The notes beneath the pieces were generated by a model. It was not told the DNA's origin, ran no database searches, and saw only the letters and a list, made by a program, of their open reading frames with translations. Shown piece after piece: positions 35,658 to 46,141 of a DNA stretch of 64,000 nt. The stretch is from Leisingera aquimarina DSM 24565. Its GTDB lineage: Bacteria; Pseudomonadota; Alphaproteobacteria; Rhodobacterales; Rhodobacteraceae. Positions within the stretch are counted from its first letter, which is position 1, and each line of letters opens with the position of its first letter. The DNA is taken from assembly GCF_000473165.1 (NCBI RefSeq), contig NZ_KI421504.1, forward strand, positions 1,811,437 to 1,875,436. The letters run 5' to 3'. The position numbers and the translations under genes were made by a program.

Positions 35658-36890
35658 CTAGGTCCGGTGCTGGGCCTGCGTCCCTGACACTTTCTTGGGT
35701 CCCGCACGCCGGGTTGCCAGCCAGGGACCGGTTTTCAGCACCATCAGCGCAAACCCTGCGGTCCATAAACCTCCGGATACGGTGATGCCGGTCCAACCTG
35801 CGGCCAGTTCGGTGCTGCCTGCAACCCGCAAAGCGGCAGACGCTATGACCAGTGCAAAGGCAGCGGTCAGAGCCGGGCCTGCAACCAGCGGGCGGCCGCT
35901 GTGGCCCATGGTGGCGCGCATCATGACGGCCAGTGTCATGCCTCCAACGGCGCCGATACCCAGAATATGCGCGGCCGCGGCGGGTTCGAGCAAGCCAGAT
36001 GGCACTGCCGCAGCGGCAATCAGCCCTGCAGGCACCAGCGCATAGGCCGCATGCAGCATGAACAGCAGCGGCTCGCCCAGGCCGGCCAGCCCGCACCAGC
36101 GTGCCAGCCGCAGGGCGTGCAGCAGTCCGGCCGCCAAAAGCAGCACGCCGCTGACGGCAGCCCAGGGTGCTGCGGTCCAGGCGAGTAAAGCGGCAGCACC
36201 CGACGCGAGGGTCACGGCATCGAATGTGCCGAATGGAACCGGCATCTTCTCGGCGCCGTGTTTGGCCAGCCAGTTGCGGGTGAAACTGGGGATGATCCGC
36301 CCGCCGATCAGCATGATCAGAAAGATCAGCACAGCAATTCCCAATCGGCGCGAGATATCAGCCGCTCCCTCGGTCATTGCCTCAATATAGAAGCAGGCAT
36401 TGGCCAGGCCGAGCAGGGTAACCGGCACCAGGACCTTAAGGTTGCGCCAGTTTTCGCCCGCGATGATCTCGCGTGCGATCATCACAACCACAGCGGCCAG
36501 AAAGGCGCAGTCTACTGCCATCACTCCCAGCGCGGGCAGCCCCAGCCAGCCGGCAGCGGCGAACCGTCCCAGCAGCCAAAGGCCAGAGAGCAGCGCCAGC
36601 GGCCAGCCGCGGGCGGACATCCGCCCGGTCCAGTTGGGAACCGCGGTGAACAAAAAGCCCGCCACAACGGCGGCGCCATAGCCGAAGATCATCTCGTGGA
36701 TGTGCCAGTCGGTTGGCAGAAACGGGCCGCTGTAATCCAGATCGCCTCGCCAGATCAGCAGCCAGGCCGGGATCACGGCCAGCGCAAACAGGCAGGCGCC
36801 TAGAAAAAACGGCCTGAAGCCGAAGGAAAACAGAACAGGTCCGGTATAGTCGGTTCGCGCAGCCATCACGGCCTCCATACGTCCGGTCAA
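35658..36890 (-). CDS. nnrS: NnrS family membrane protein
   Basis: About 410 aa with roughly twelve membrane helices. It shows the NnrS landmarks: FRPFFLGACLFAL near the start, DWHIHEMIFGYGAAVVAGFLFTAVPNWTGR (conserved His pair), GGRIIPSFTRNWL, and HILGIGAVGGMTLAVMMRATMGHSGR (further His). NnrS binds haem and copper and protects cells against nitric oxide. In-frame ATGs at 36890, 36878 and 36866 are all possible starts. It is divergent from the Crp/Fnr regulator at 37108, an arrangement usual for NO-responsive NnrR/DNR control. The rest of a denitrification set is not in the window. Confidence 0.93.
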   Translation of the reverse strand: MTGRMEAVMAARTDYTGPVLFSFGFRPFFLGACLFALAVIPAWLLIWRGDLDYSGPFLPTDWHIHEMIFGYGAAVVAGFLFTAVPNWTGRMSARGWPLALLSGLWLLGRFAAAGWLGLPALGVMAVDCAFLAAVVVMIAREIIAGENWRNLKVLVPVTLLGLANACFYIEAMTEGAADISRRLGIAVLIFLIMLIGGRIIPSFTRNWLAKHGAEKMPVPFGTFDAVTLASGAAALLAWTAAPWAAVSGVLLLAAGLLHALRLARWCGLAGLGEPLLFMLHAAYALVPAGLIAAAAVPSGLLEPAAAAHILGIGAVGGMTLAVMMRATMGHSGRPLVAGPALTAAFALVIASAALRVAGSTELAAGWTGITVSGGLWTAGFALMVLKTGPWLATRRAGPKKVSGTQAQHRT

Positions 36891-37107
36891 AGACAGGCGG
36901 GCGGCACTGGTCAGGTGCCGCCCGCCGGTTCAGCGCAAGGGACGCAATCTTTCGCCGAACCCCGTGGATCAGCTCCGGCGGGCAGGGAGGAGGGAGGCTC
37001 CCCCAATTCCGGTTTCCCGTTTTTACCGCACGGTTGTTTCCTCTGGCTTCACTATGCGATAACGGCGGGGTCAACTCTTTGTCCTCTAGCAAACTTGCGG
37101 TGCATTC

Positions 37108-37803
37108 TTGTCCAAGCTCGATGAAAGCCTCCTGACCGGGCTGCCGCCCTTCAGCCGCCTGGAGCGCGGCCAGATCCGCGAAATCCTCGATCAAGCGCTG
37201 CCCAAACGCTATGACGAGGGCAATGAGATCTTTCACGAAGGCCATGACGCAGAGCGATTCCACCTGCTGCTGGACGGCTACATCCGGGTGGTGAAGACCA
37301 CCGAGGGCGGCGAGCAGATCATCGCACTGCATATTTCACCGGGCCAGCTGTTCGGCATTGCGCCCGCGCTGAACCGTGACACTTATCCGGCGACCGCGGT
37401 GGCGGCCTCGGAATCGCTGGCGCTGTCCTGGCCGGTGCGGATGTGGCCGGAGTTCACCGCCAAGTACCAGGGCTTTGCCACCGAGAGCTACAACACCCTG
37501 GGCCAGCGGCTGGGAGAGATGCAGACCCGGATCACCGAACTGGCGACGCAGGCGGTGGAGCAGCGGGTGGCGGCGGCGCTGTTGCGGATGGTGACCCAGT
37601 CGGGCCGCAAAGTGGAGGAGGGGATCGAGATCGCCTTCCCGGTGACCCGCCGCAATATCTCCGAGATGACCGGCACCACGCTGCACACCGTCAGCCGGCT
37701 GTTGTCAGCCTGGGAAAAGGACGGCATCGTTCATTCCACTCGCAAGCACATCGTGGTTACGGACCCGCATCGGCTGGTGGTCCTGAGCGGGGTGCAGGGC
37801 TAG
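37108..37803 (+). CDS. Crp/Fnr-family regulator (NnrR/DNR-like)
   Basis: 231 aa from TTG 37108. An N-terminal cyclic-nucleotide-binding fold (NEIFHEGHDAERFHLLLDGYIRVVKTT) is followed by a long dimerisation helix and a C-terminal winged helix (VTRRNISEMTGTTLHTVSRLLSAWEKDGIV). The N-terminal cysteine cluster of FNR is absent, so it does not carry an Fe-S oxygen sensor. Divergent orientation to nnrS suggests it senses NO and activates nnrS. I found no clear TTG-N8-CAA type operator between them. The region after its stop (37804-38092) shows nothing. Confidence 0.9.
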   Translation: MSKLDESLLTGLPPFSRLERGQIREILDQALPKRYDEGNEIFHEGHDAERFHLLLDGYIRVVKTTEGGEQIIALHISPGQLFGIAPALNRDTYPATAVAASESLALSWPVRMWPEFTAKYQGFATESYNTLGQRLGEMQTRITELATQAVEQRVAAALLRMVTQSGRKVEEGIEIAFPVTRRNISEMTGTTLHTVSRLLSAWEKDGIVHSTRKHIVVTDPHRLVVLSGVQG

Positions 37804-38092
37804 AAACATAGTGAAGGCTCGAGTCGTCGGCACAACGGTTAAGGTCAGATTTCCTGAAGGTTTTTCGATGCGGGCCGGGGTGCCGCATTGCTTTCTGGCG
37901 CGGCCTGCGGCCGGCGTTGACAAACCTCGGAAGGAGGAAGCCGCGGGGGTTGGGCGTTGTCTATGGGGAAGAGGAATTGCGGTTGATGGCAACACTGCCA
38001 CCAGCGCACCTCTGATCTATTTGCGTGCGTCAGCAGCAGCCATTCGCAGCGGATATCTCATTGAGTGAAGGAGCGCCGGATATTTGCAGCGA

Positions 38093-38800
38093 TCATCCGG
38101 AATGACGGGCGCAGCGGGCTTGGGCCGTCCGTCCAGGAGCGGCCAGTGCTCGTTGGATTGGATGGGCAAGCATCGTGTATGCGGCCTGCTCCTTTGGTGG
38201 CGCGCGCGACATCGGTTTCCGGCCACGGCGGAATATCCCGACGATGCGCATGGGGCCGCCGCAGCAGGAGCATTGTTCGCGCAAGGAGAGCGGAGCGATC
38301 TCGGCTTCGGGCTCTGGCGTGGCGGCTTGTTCAACGCGTTGGACGCAGAGCAAAGCGCGGATTTTCGTGATGTTTGCTTTGCGTGCAGGGCTGGCCAGAA
38401 GGCCATAGTGCCGGATGCGGCGGAAGCCGTCAGGTAGAACATGCATCAGGAAGCGGCGGATGAACTCGAACGTGGCCAGCCGCATGGCCTTTGGGCGATC
38501 ACCGGATTTGATGCGGCAATCCTTCCAGCGGAAGGCCACGGTACCGGCATCGGCGGTGATCAGACGGGCGTTCGAGATGGCGGCCCGGTGGGTGTAACGG
38601 CTCAGGCAGGCCAGAACCGCCTCCGGCCCGCCGAAGGGCGGTTTGGCATAGACAACCCATTTGGAGCTGCGGAACCGGGCGAGCCATTTCGCAAAGGCAT
38701 TCGCCTGTGCCAAGAGATCGAGATCGCTGAAGAAAATGAGCTGGCCTGCGCGGTGCAAATCCATCAGCCCATCCAGAAACAGGCGCCTCTGGAAGGAGGA
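38093..38800 (-). pseudogene. IS91-family transposase, N-terminally truncated
   Basis: The minus strand contains the second half of an IS91 rolling-circle transposase: WVVYAKPPFGGPEAVLACLS with RYTHRAAISNARL, then DGFRRIRHYGLLAS, and the zinc-finger end CSCCGGPMRIVGIF. The upstream part, with the catalytic tyrosine region incomplete, stops at about 38805 where an IS5 fragment in the opposite direction begins. Confidence 0.85.
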
Positions 38801-38805
38801 CTGCG

Positions 38806-39104
38806 CCGCCGCAATGGTCCGCAATGACATCCTCCGGGCAGCCCGGCGGCTTGGGCGGACAATTTGGAAGCGGTGGTCTGGCGGCTGCGTCCGAAGTCGG
38901 GTCGAGGCGAAGATGCGCGGTCTCAAATCCTTTAGCGAGAGGACCGCATCGCGAGACCCCGACCGCCAAACCGCCGAAATCCACATCCGCATTGCACCCA
39001 TGAACCGCTTCAACGCGCGCGGCCAAGCCGAGATCGAACGCGTCGTCTGGCATCAATGGGAAAAGGGGCAGTCACGTTTCAGGAGGGAGTTACGCAACAA
39101 CGCC
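38806..39104 (+). pseudogene. IS5-family transposase, C-terminal fragment with right end
   Basis: Coding relic RNDILRAARRLG, RSRVEAKMRGLKSFSER and DPDRQTAEIHIRIAPMNRFNA matches the end of the intact transposase at 17881. The stop codon is lost. It ends with a variant of the IS right terminal repeat (39087-39104, GAGTTACGCAACAACGCC). The left part of the IS is missing. Confidence 0.82.
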
Positions 39105-39113
39105 CATTGGCGC

Positions 39114-39311
39114 CTAGTTCGGCCGCATGGCCACCAGCAAGACGCCCAGTTCATCTTCCAGCTCCTGAAGTTTCTTCAGCTGGTCTTCGGGCAGGGCTGC
39201 GGTGTTTGCCTCGACACCCGCCAGCGCCACCACCGGGCTGCCGATGTCCTTTTCCAGGCTCTTGATCGCGTCCAGTTTATCGGCCTCAAGCGAGGCAAGC
39301 GGGTAAAGCAT
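39114..39311 (-). CDS. Small conserved-looking protein, 65 aa
   Basis: ATG 39311 with AGAGGAGA seven bases before it. The protein is mostly helical and charged: LYPLASLEADKLDAIKSLEKDIGSP, then ALPEDQLKKLQELEDELGVLLVAM. The leucine pattern at the end suggests a coiled coil. No membrane segment or signal. I do not know a function. It lies downstream of the Amt gene, beyond a terminator, in the same direction. Its 3' end is 9 bp from the IS5 relic, so it escaped the insertion closely. Confidence 0.65.
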   Translation of the reverse strand: MLYPLASLEADKLDAIKSLEKDIGSPVVALAGVEANTAALPEDQLKKLQELEDELGVLLVAMRPN

Positions 39312-39383
39312 GGTGGTCTCCTCTCTGTTGGTGAGTTCGACTATAACCGATTCTTTCTTGCTCAGACCTGCGCGGAACGAAAA

Positions 39384-39407
39384 AGGCCCCGGCTCCCGCC
39401 AGGGCCT
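39384..39407 (-). terminator. Intrinsic terminator of the Amt gene
   Basis: On the minus strand AGGCCC...GGGCCT forms a GC-rich stem with an 11-12 base loop and is followed by TTTTTC. It lies 21 bp past the Amt stop. Confidence 0.75.
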
Positions 39408-39427
39408 CTCTCTCGATTCAGGCGCGA

Positions 39428-40801
39428 TCAGGCGCGCTGCGCGCTGTCCGCGTGGGTGACCACATCCGGCTCCAGGTCCCAGATCTTGCCGTCCAGCCCA
39501 TCGATCTGATCGTCTTCCGGCACCCGCAGCCCCACGGTCCGCTCCAGGATGAAGGACAGAACCAGCGCGGTGACAACACCGGTGCCGATGCAGACAGCCG
39601 TGCCCGCCAGCTGCATCATCAGCGAGATTTCCCCGTGCTGGAAGGCATAGGCGCCTTCCTCAACCCCGAAGTAACCGCCGCGCGGGGTGCCGGCCTTGAA
39701 CAGGCCCAGCATAACCATGCCTAGGGTGCCGCAGCCCAGGAACAGCGGGAACAGCTTGTGCTCGTCGATGCCGCGCTTCAGCGTGAACTCATAAACCGCA
39801 TAGGCCGCAAAGGGTGCCACAAGCCCGACAATGAACGCCTGCCAGGGCAGGTAGACGTCAAAGCCAGAGGCGCCGGCGACATAGCCCGCCAGCGGCCCTA
39901 GCAGCGTATAGGCGTATTTGCCCGTGGCATAGGCGATCAGCAGGCCGGTCACCGCACCGCCGGCCCAGACCAGCGCATAGTTGTTGATGGCGATGCCGAC
40001 GCTGGTGTCGGCCATGGTGATACTGACGGCCAGCGCTTCAGGGTCAAAGAAGAACAGGCAGGACAGGATCACCATCGGCAGGCCGGCAAAGATCAGCAAC
40101 AGGCCCGGCGCGCACAACCCGATGCTTGGCGCCAGATAGGCCGAGATCCGCGGATGCGGTGCCATCATGCCGGGGCGCGCCCCCAGCTTGGGCGTGAACA
40201 CCAGCGCCATGCCGGCCGGGAACAGGTAAACGAAACCGACGCCGAAGAAATCGTGGAAGCCGGCATTGGTCAGCGGGCCGACCGACCCCCAGGTTGCCCA
40301 GCTCAGGCCCGAGGACACCACCGCGGCGACGATGCAGGTGATGAAATAGGCCGAGGCCTTCATCCGTTCCGACACCGCGAAATGCAGCAGGATGTTAATG
40401 ATCCCGGCAAATACCGCCAGGAAGAAGATGAAGATCTGGAAGGTGTTCAGCCCCGGAAATGTTCCCGGATCCGTATGATGCGCCATTGCATTGGTCAGGG
40501 CGCCGCCCAGCCACCAATCTTTGATGGAATCCATCATGGTCGCGCCTTCCATGATGTAATACTGCCCGGCCCACAGGCCAAAGCCGATGATGTAGTAAGT
40601 CGCGAACCCCAGGAAGAACCCCAGTGTCTTTTCAATCGTCGAGTTGAACAGATTTCTGCGCCGTGCAGTGCCTGCGTCGATCAGCAGCAGGCCGACGACG
40701 ACCAGAATGGCTCCGACGATCCCAGAAGCGTACAGAATATTCTGCACCAGTGAATTCAGCGTAACTTGCTGAGCGTGTATCGTGCTCACGTCCAATGGCA
40801 T
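39428..40801 (-). CDS. Ammonium transporter (Amt/MEP family)
   Basis: 457 aa from ATG 40801. About eleven membrane helices. Amt features: LFNSTIEKTLGFFLGFATYYIIGFGLW (third helix region), NAGFHDFFGVGFVYLFPAG with a pore-type His, and INNYALVWAGGAVTGLL. It lacks the classical AmtB wording at several places, so it is a divergent family member. It moves ammonium across the inner membrane. No glnK gene lies beside it. Alternative start 40894 is less likely, lacking a ribosome site. A terminator follows. Confidence 0.85.
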   Translation of the reverse strand: MPLDVSTIHAQQVTLNSLVQNILYASGIVGAILVVVGLLLIDAGTARRRNLFNSTIEKTLGFFLGFATYYIIGFGLWAGQYYIMEGATMMDSIKDWWLGGALTNAMAHHTDPGTFPGLNTFQIFIFFLAVFAGIINILLHFAVSERMKASAYFITCIVAAVVSSGLSWATWGSVGPLTNAGFHDFFGVGFVYLFPAGMALVFTPKLGARPGMMAPHPRISAYLAPSIGLCAPGLLLIFAGLPMVILSCLFFFDPEALAVSITMADTSVGIAINNYALVWAGGAVTGLLIAYATGKYAYTLLGPLAGYVAGASGFDVYLPWQAFIVGLVAPFAAYAVYEFTLKRGIDEHKLFPLFLGCGTLGMVMLGLFKAGTPRGGYFGVEEGAYAFQHGEISLMMQLAGTAVCIGTGVVTALVLSFILERTVGLRVPEDDQIDGLDGKIWDLEPDVVTHADSAQRA

Positions 40802-41421
40802 TTCCAGTTTTCTCCAAGTTGGTTTGTCGTCCTGCCGGTTGTTTGCCACCAGCTTTGACAGTCCGGCAAATGCTGCCGCCAAAGGGCCGAGCATGCCGGT
40901 TCGAAACGCACCAGGCCGGTCAGGTTCTCTGACGCGTCTGGTTCCAGGAAAGGATGGCGCATACGGGGCACTTTACAATAAAAATTTTTACCTTGTGGAA
41001 ATAAATTTTCATATGCGGCATGTGCGGCGGATGCATGACGCATCCCGCGTTGCCGGACAGGGGAACGGCCTGGCTTCCAGCCGTCCAGGGTGCCGGAATC
41101 AACCGGCCCCACCAGATACCGCGACGCAGAAAAACCGTCCTGCCACAGCTTTCGCGCCGCGGGGCCGGCCCGGCTGCCTGTGTGTCCCGGGGGCTGTCTG
41201 CCGCCCCGAATCAAACCGGCGCATCGCACGCGACTGCAGGGAATGCCGCACTGCGGCGGCAGTTCACTGCCCCGAAATGGCAGGCTGAGGGTCGAAATTC
41301 CGGTGAACTCCCGCCGATTTACCCGCTGGACCCGCGGCATTTTGTTCCCCCATGCAAGAATTTTTCCTATACTCTCAAAATAATAGCCAGAACATACCGG
41401 CAGCCTGGGAGGAAAAAGAAC
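40802..41421. other. Spacer between the Amt gene and ihfB
   Basis: 620 bp without a credible gene. 40968-41016 is notably AT-rich (runs of A and T, ATAAATTTTCATATG) and may carry the Amt promoter on the minus strand. TATACT at 41368 is a possible -10 element for ihfB, though I see no good -35. Confidence 0.45.
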
Positions 41422-41706
41422 ATGATCCGCTCTGAGTTGATTCAGATGATTGCAGACGAAAACCCGCACCTGTATCAGCGGGATGTGGAGAGGATCGTGA
41501 ACACGGTGTTCGAGGAAGTGACCGATGCGATGTCCCGCGGCGACCGGGTAGAGCTGCGCGGCTTTGGCGCCTTTTCGGTCAAAAAGCGGGACTCGCGGAC
41601 CGGCCGCAATCCCCGCACCGGTGAAACGGTCCATGTCGAGGAAAAACATGTGCCGTTCTTCAAGACTGGCAAGCTCTTGAGGGACCGCCTGAACGGGAAA
41701 GCCTGA
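41422..41706 (+). CDS. ihfB: Integration host factor beta subunit
   Basis: 94 aa, the normal length. Sequence landmarks of Ihf[36 protein letters not shown], the DNA-minor-groove arm [15 protein letters not shown] with its intercalating proline, and [20 protein letters not shown] is a heterodimer with IhfA that bends DNA by about 160 degrees. The ribosome site GGGAGGAAAA precedes ATG 41422. The stop overlaps the lapA start by one base, and trpF follows, an order common in this group. Confidence 0.96.
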   Translation: MIRSELIQMIADENPHLYQRDVERIVNTVFEEVTDAMSRGDRVELRGFGAFSVKKRDSRTGRNPRTGETVHVEEKHVPFFKTGKLLRDRLNGKA

Positions 41707-42056
41707 TGCGTTACATTCGCTACGCGGTTCTTGGGGCTCTGGCCATTGCGCTGGTATCGGTTGCCCTTGCAAACCGCTCTGTTGTCGAACTGAAACTGAT
41801 GCCCTCGGCACTGGCTGAGCTGTTTGGTTTCAACTTCACCATTGCGCTGCCGCTGTTTGCTGTGGTGCTGGGCGGGGTTGGCGCCGGGCTGGTGATCGGT
41901 TTCCTGTGGGAATGGCTGCGCGAGCACAAGCACCGCAGCGAAGCCGCACAGAAGACGCGCGAGGCGCGGAGGCTGAACCGCGAAGTGAGCAAGCTGAAAA
42001 AGCAGAAGAACGAAGGCAAAGACGAAGTTCTGGCGCTTTTGGAAGACGCAGGCTGA
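41706..42056 (+). CDS. lapA: LapA-domain (DUF1049) inner-membrane protein
   Basis: 116 aa. Two membrane helices (residues 5-22 and 43-70) around a short loop with [13 protein letters not shown], then a basic cytoplasmic coiled coil ([23 protein letters not shown]). This is the LapA/YciS layout; in E. coli LapA acts with LapB in control of lipopolysaccharide synthesis. Start overlaps the ihfB stop by one base, so translation is coupled. Confidence 0.88.
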   Translation: MRYIRYAVLGALAIALVSVALANRSVVELKLMPSALAELFGFNFTIALPLFAVVLGGVGAGLVIGFLWEWLREHKHRSEAAQKTREARRLNREVSKLKKQKNEGKDEVLALLEDAG

Positions 42057-42063
42057 CACCGCC

Positions 42064-42717
42064 ATGACAGAGATCCGGGTCAAGATCTGCGGGCTCAGCG
42101 CGCCGCAGGATGTTGTAGCCGTGGCCGGGGCAGGGGCGGCTTATGCCGGTTTTGTGTTTTTTCCCAAGTCGCCGCGCAACGTCAGCATCGAACAGGCCGC
42201 AGCTTTGGCTGTCGAGGCCCCCGTCGGCCTGTGCAAGGTGGCGCTGACAGTAAACGCCACAGATGCAGAGCTTGATGCGATCACAGACGCGGTGCCGCTA
42301 GATATGTTGCAGCTCCATGGCAAGGAAAGCCCGCAGCGGGTGGCCGAGGTGCGCGCACGGTATGGCCTGCCGGTGATGAAGGCGGTGGGCATCGCCGATG
42401 CCGCCGATCTGTCGCAGATTGCTCTCTACGAACAGGTGGCCGATCAGCTGCTGATCGACGCCAAACCGCCCAAGGAGGCCGCGCTGCCCGGCGGCAACGG
42501 CCTTGCCTTTGACTGGCGGCTGCTGGCGGGGCGGAAATACTGGCAGAAACCCTGGATGCTGGCGGGCGGTCTGACCCCGGACAACGTCGCCGAAGCGATC
42601 CGCATGACCGGTGCGCGTCAGGTCGATGTCTCCTCCGGTGTTGAAAGCGCGCCAGGGCAGAAGGACGCCGCGCTGATCGAACGTTTCACAGTGGCCGCTT
42701 TGGCCGCCCGGGGCTGA
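42064..42717 (+). CDS. trpF: Phosphoribosylanthranilate isomerase
   Basis: 217 aa. TIM-barrel enzyme of tryptophan synthesis. The catalytic Cys is in VKICGLSAP at the first strand and the catalytic Asp in [23 protein letters not shown] and [14 protein letters not shown] are further landmarks. It is 7 bp after lapA. In related bacteria trpB normally follows, but here an IS cluster begins within 240 bp, so trpB must lie elsewhere or beyond the IS block. Confidence 0.95.
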   Translation: MTEIRVKICGLSAPQDVVAVAGAGAAYAGFVFFPKSPRNVSIEQAAALAVEAPVGLCKVALTVNATDAELDAITDAVPLDMLQLHGKESPQRVAEVRARYGLPVMKAVGIADAADLSQIALYEQVADQLLIDAKPPKEAALPGGNGLAFDWRLLAGRKYWQKPWMLAGGLTPDNVAEAIRMTGARQVDVSSGVESAPGQKDAALIERFTVAALAARG

Positions 42718-42951
42718 CACCCCCGGCACTTTGGAACAGAGCCCTGACACCTTGGGCCGTGCAGAGACAACGTTTAGCACGCGGGCGAATACGCCCGTCC
42801 GCTCCGCCTGTTGGCGGCGGCGCCAATATTTTCCTCTTGATGTTCAGGACCGGCAGCAAGCAGTAACAAACCGATGGGGTGGATGGCTCCTGCTCGAACC
42901 GGCGCCGCAATGCGCCATGATGCAGTTGCCTGCTGCAAGAGGAGCCGCCCA

Positions 42952-43997
42952 ATGCAGGTTGCAACAGCCGGCCTTGATCTGGCCAAGAACATCTTTCAGG
43001 TTCACGGGATTGCCCCAGAAGGGAACATAGTCTTCAATCGGCCGCATCGGCGCCCGCAGGTTCTGTCCTTTTTTGAGCGTTTGGAGCCATGCCTGATCGG
43101 AATCGAAGCTTTCGGCACCAGTCATTGCCGGGCGCGCGAACTGACGCGGCTGGGCCACGATGTGCGGCTGATGCCGCCCATGCATGTCAAGCCGTACGTC
43201 AAGCGAGGCAAATCAGACGCCATCGATGCGGCGGCAATCTGCGAGGCGGTGACCAGGCCCTCCATGCGGTTCGTCGAAGTCAAATCCACTGATCAACGGG
43301 CGCTCCTGTCATTGCACCGTGCGCGAGACTTGATTGTTCGCCAACGGACTCAGTTGATCAATGCGCTGCGCAGCCTACTGGCCGAGTTCGGCGTCTGCAT
43401 CGCCCGCGGACTGGCACGGGTGATCAGTTTTGCCGAAGGCGTGGTTGAAGGTACAGACCTTGGGCTGCCTTCCGTCGCGCAGGACGTGATCCGTAACCTG
43501 TCCCAGCAATTGAGAACCCTTCATAGCCAGGTTCGCTGGCAGGAGGCAGGAGGCAGGAGGCAGGAGGCAGGGCTGCGGCTGGAAGCCAAACGCGATGCGC
43601 GGGTTCAGTTGTTGCAGACCATCCCGGGTGCCGTCGCGGTGACGGCTTCGGCGATTGCTGCAGCCATTGGTGGTGGCCCTCAGTTCAGAAACGGCCGCGA
43701 ATTCGCCGCGTGGCTCGGCCTGACGCCTGCCAACAAGTCGAGCGGCGGAAAGGAGCGATTGGGCAGGATCACCAAAATGGGCGGCCAGTATCTGCGGCAG
43801 TTGCTGGTTGTCGGCATGACCTCTCTGGTCCGGCAGACACGGTCCCATCCCAACCGTGCCAGCAAGTGGCCGACAGCGCTGCTCGAGCGTAAACCAGCCC
43901 GCGTGGCGGCCGTGGCGATGACGAACAAGACGGCCCGGATCCTTGAACCGCCCCGGGTTTGCCGGAGGCTTCACCTCCTGATTAGGATGAAGCCACA

Positions 43998-44001
<4 letters not shown>
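42952..44001 (+). pseudogene. IS110-family transposase, 3' end replaced
   Basis: Starts at ATG 42952 (AGGAG upstream) with the DEDD domain: VATAGLDLAKNIFQVHG, IGIEAFGTSH, KSDAIDAAAICEA. The C-terminal domain has TIPGAVAVTASAIAAAIG, WLGLTPANKSSGGKERLG and VAAVAMTNKTARI. At 43944 an IS3 end interrupts it and the last residues are IS3 sequence. Within the linker, five copies of a 7-base repeat add a WQEAGGRRQEAG stretch while the frame stays open. The stretch 42718-42951 before it is the non-coding IS110 leader. Confidence 0.85.
43538..43572 (+). repeat. Heptanucleotide tandem repeat (GGCAGGA) in a transposase gene
   Basis: Four perfect GGCAGGA units and a fifth ending in G, 35 bp in total, inside the IS110 transposase linker. 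Such repeats expand and shrink by replication slippage. Confidence 0.85.
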
Positions 44002-44735
<734 letters not shown>

Positions 44736-44763
44736 TGATGCCTATGCCCGCAAGATCGCCGGC

Positions 44764-44811
44764 CCCCTCCCGGCAGATCTGGCATGGCCAAATCGCCTGC
44801 CGGTCAATGGG
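44764..44811 (+). repeat. Palindromic insert 4 (in IS3 orfB)
   Basis: Outer stem CCGGCAG (44770-44776) with CTGCCGG (44797-44803), inner stem TGGC/GCCA. It follows codons I-A-G of the [10 protein letters not shown] block, net gain about 46 bp. Confidence 0.7.
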
Positions 44812-44920
44812 TCGTGTCAGCACCCCGGCGCATGCCGGGTTCGTTCTCGATGCTCTGGAGCAGGCTGTTCACGAGCGGCGGCCGGCAAAGGCGATGGGGC
44901 TTGTTCACCACTCCGGCCGC

Positions 44921-44958
44921 CGTTCTCGGCGATGCTCGCATCGCCTGTCACGCAGTGG
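44921..44958 (+). repeat. Palindromic insert 5 (in IS3 orfB)
   Basis: Hairpin GGCGATG (44928-44934), loop CTCG, CATCGCC (44939-44945), left arm CGTTCTC, right arm TGTCACGCAGTGG. It splits the HHSDRGSQYLS block. Nearly the same hairpin recurs in the IS5 copy at 45863. Confidence 0.85.
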
Positions 44959-45862
44959 GTCAGCCAATACCTGTCGATCAAATACACAGAGCGGTTGGGA
45001 GAAGCTGGTATCGAGCCCTCTGCCGGCAGCGCCGGAGACAGTTGCGACAATGCCTTGGCCGAGACGATCAACGGCTTGTTCAAGGCCGAGGCCGTTCACC
45101 GCCGCGGCCCTTGGCGCAACTTCGAGGCAGTGGAATACGCAACACTCGAATGGGTGGACTGGTTCAACAGCCGCCGCCTGCTTGAGCCTATCGGGAACAT
45201 TCCGCCGGCAGAAGCAGAGGCCAATTTCTACGCCGCCCTGGAAACTGAGGACATTGCCGCGCAACTAACTGAAATCAGCCTCCGGCAAACCCGGGGCGGT
45301 TCACGTCCGGGCTGTTCTGACAAGGAAAGAGCCTTATTCGCCAAGGGCTGTCTGAACCCAATTGAGAAACACGAGTTAGCAAGACCTGCGAGATGATGGT
45401 GCAACGGTCAGCCGCAACAATCAGGACACCTCGCCGAATGTCTCGGGCGTCCTTGCCCGCTAAGCCGAATGGGACCTGGTTTGCGGAACCCATCAGGGCC
45501 AGCGGCCGAATACCGCGCAAACAGATCCCATGATTAGGGGCAGGATTCATAACCAGTAAATGACTAACGCCGCGCGGGCGATTGCTGACAGGAATACCTC
45601 GGGGCACCTGTCGCAGCGTGTTGCGGCGCGCCTCCAGTCCTTGAGCCTGCCGGACATGATCTCGATACGGTTGCGCCGCTTGTAGCGGCGTTTGCCGTAT
45701 TTCACAGGCTTCTTGCGCTGCTTTCGACCGGGGATACAGCCGCGCTCCTTTGTCTTTTAACGCTTCTCTGAACCCGCCGGCGTCATAGCCGCGGTCCCCA
45801 AGCAGCCAACCGGCTTTTGGCAAGCTGCTTAGCAGCGCCCGCGCGCCGATGTCGTCGCTGAC

Positions 45863-45902
45863 CCGCCGCCTGACAGGCGATGTTTGCATCGCCGAGAAGG
45901 GG
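45863..45902 (-). repeat. Palindromic insert 6 (in IS5 transposase)
   Basis: Hairpin GGCGATG (45876-45882), loop TTTG, CATCGCC (45887-45893). On the minus strand arms are CCCCTTCTC and TGTCAGGCGGCGG. Stem and inner arms equal those of insert 5 in the unrelated IS3 copy. Confidence 0.85.
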
Positions 45903-45989
45903 CCCGGCGGTGATAAACAGGCTGAGCGGCCGGCCCTGGCGGTCGCAGATGGCATGCAGCTTCGTGTTCATGCCGCCTTTGGTCCGGCC

Positions 45990-46029
45990 CCTCTCGGGAC
46001 ATTGCTGCGCAATGCCCTGCCGGGCAAGG
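45990..46029 (+). repeat. Palindromic insert 7 (in IS5 transposase)
   Basis: 40 bp between codons for R-L-I and G-R-T-K. Stem GGG(A)CATTGC with GCAATGCCC (45996-46017), loop TGC, left arm CCTCTC, right arm TGCCGGGCAAGG. Confidence 0.85.
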
Positions 46030-46103
46030 GATCAGGCGTCCACGCCCCCCTTTTTCACGCCCGTACCGGTCGCTGTCCGATGGGCTTTCAGATAAGTTGC
46101 GTC

Positions 46104-46141
46104 CACTGCCCGGCAGTCGAAACGCAGTTTCGATGAGAGGG
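46104..46141 (-). repeat. Palindromic insert 8 (in IS5 transposase)
   Basis: 38 bp placed exactly between codons K-T-V-M-I and D-A-T-Y-L. Stem TCGAAAC (46117-46123), loop GCA, GTTTCGA (46127-46133). On the minus strand arms are CCCTCTC and CTGCCGGGCAGTG, matching insert 7 though the stem differs. Confidence 0.88.

Noticed and set aside
36930-37107. FNR/NnrR operator between nnrS and the Crp/Fnr gene
   Set aside because: I searched for TTG-N8-CAA type palindromes and found no convincing match, so no site is listed.
43538-43572. CRISPR-like or iteron repeat
   Set aside because: Contiguous 7-bp units without spacers inside a coding region; a simple tandem repeat.
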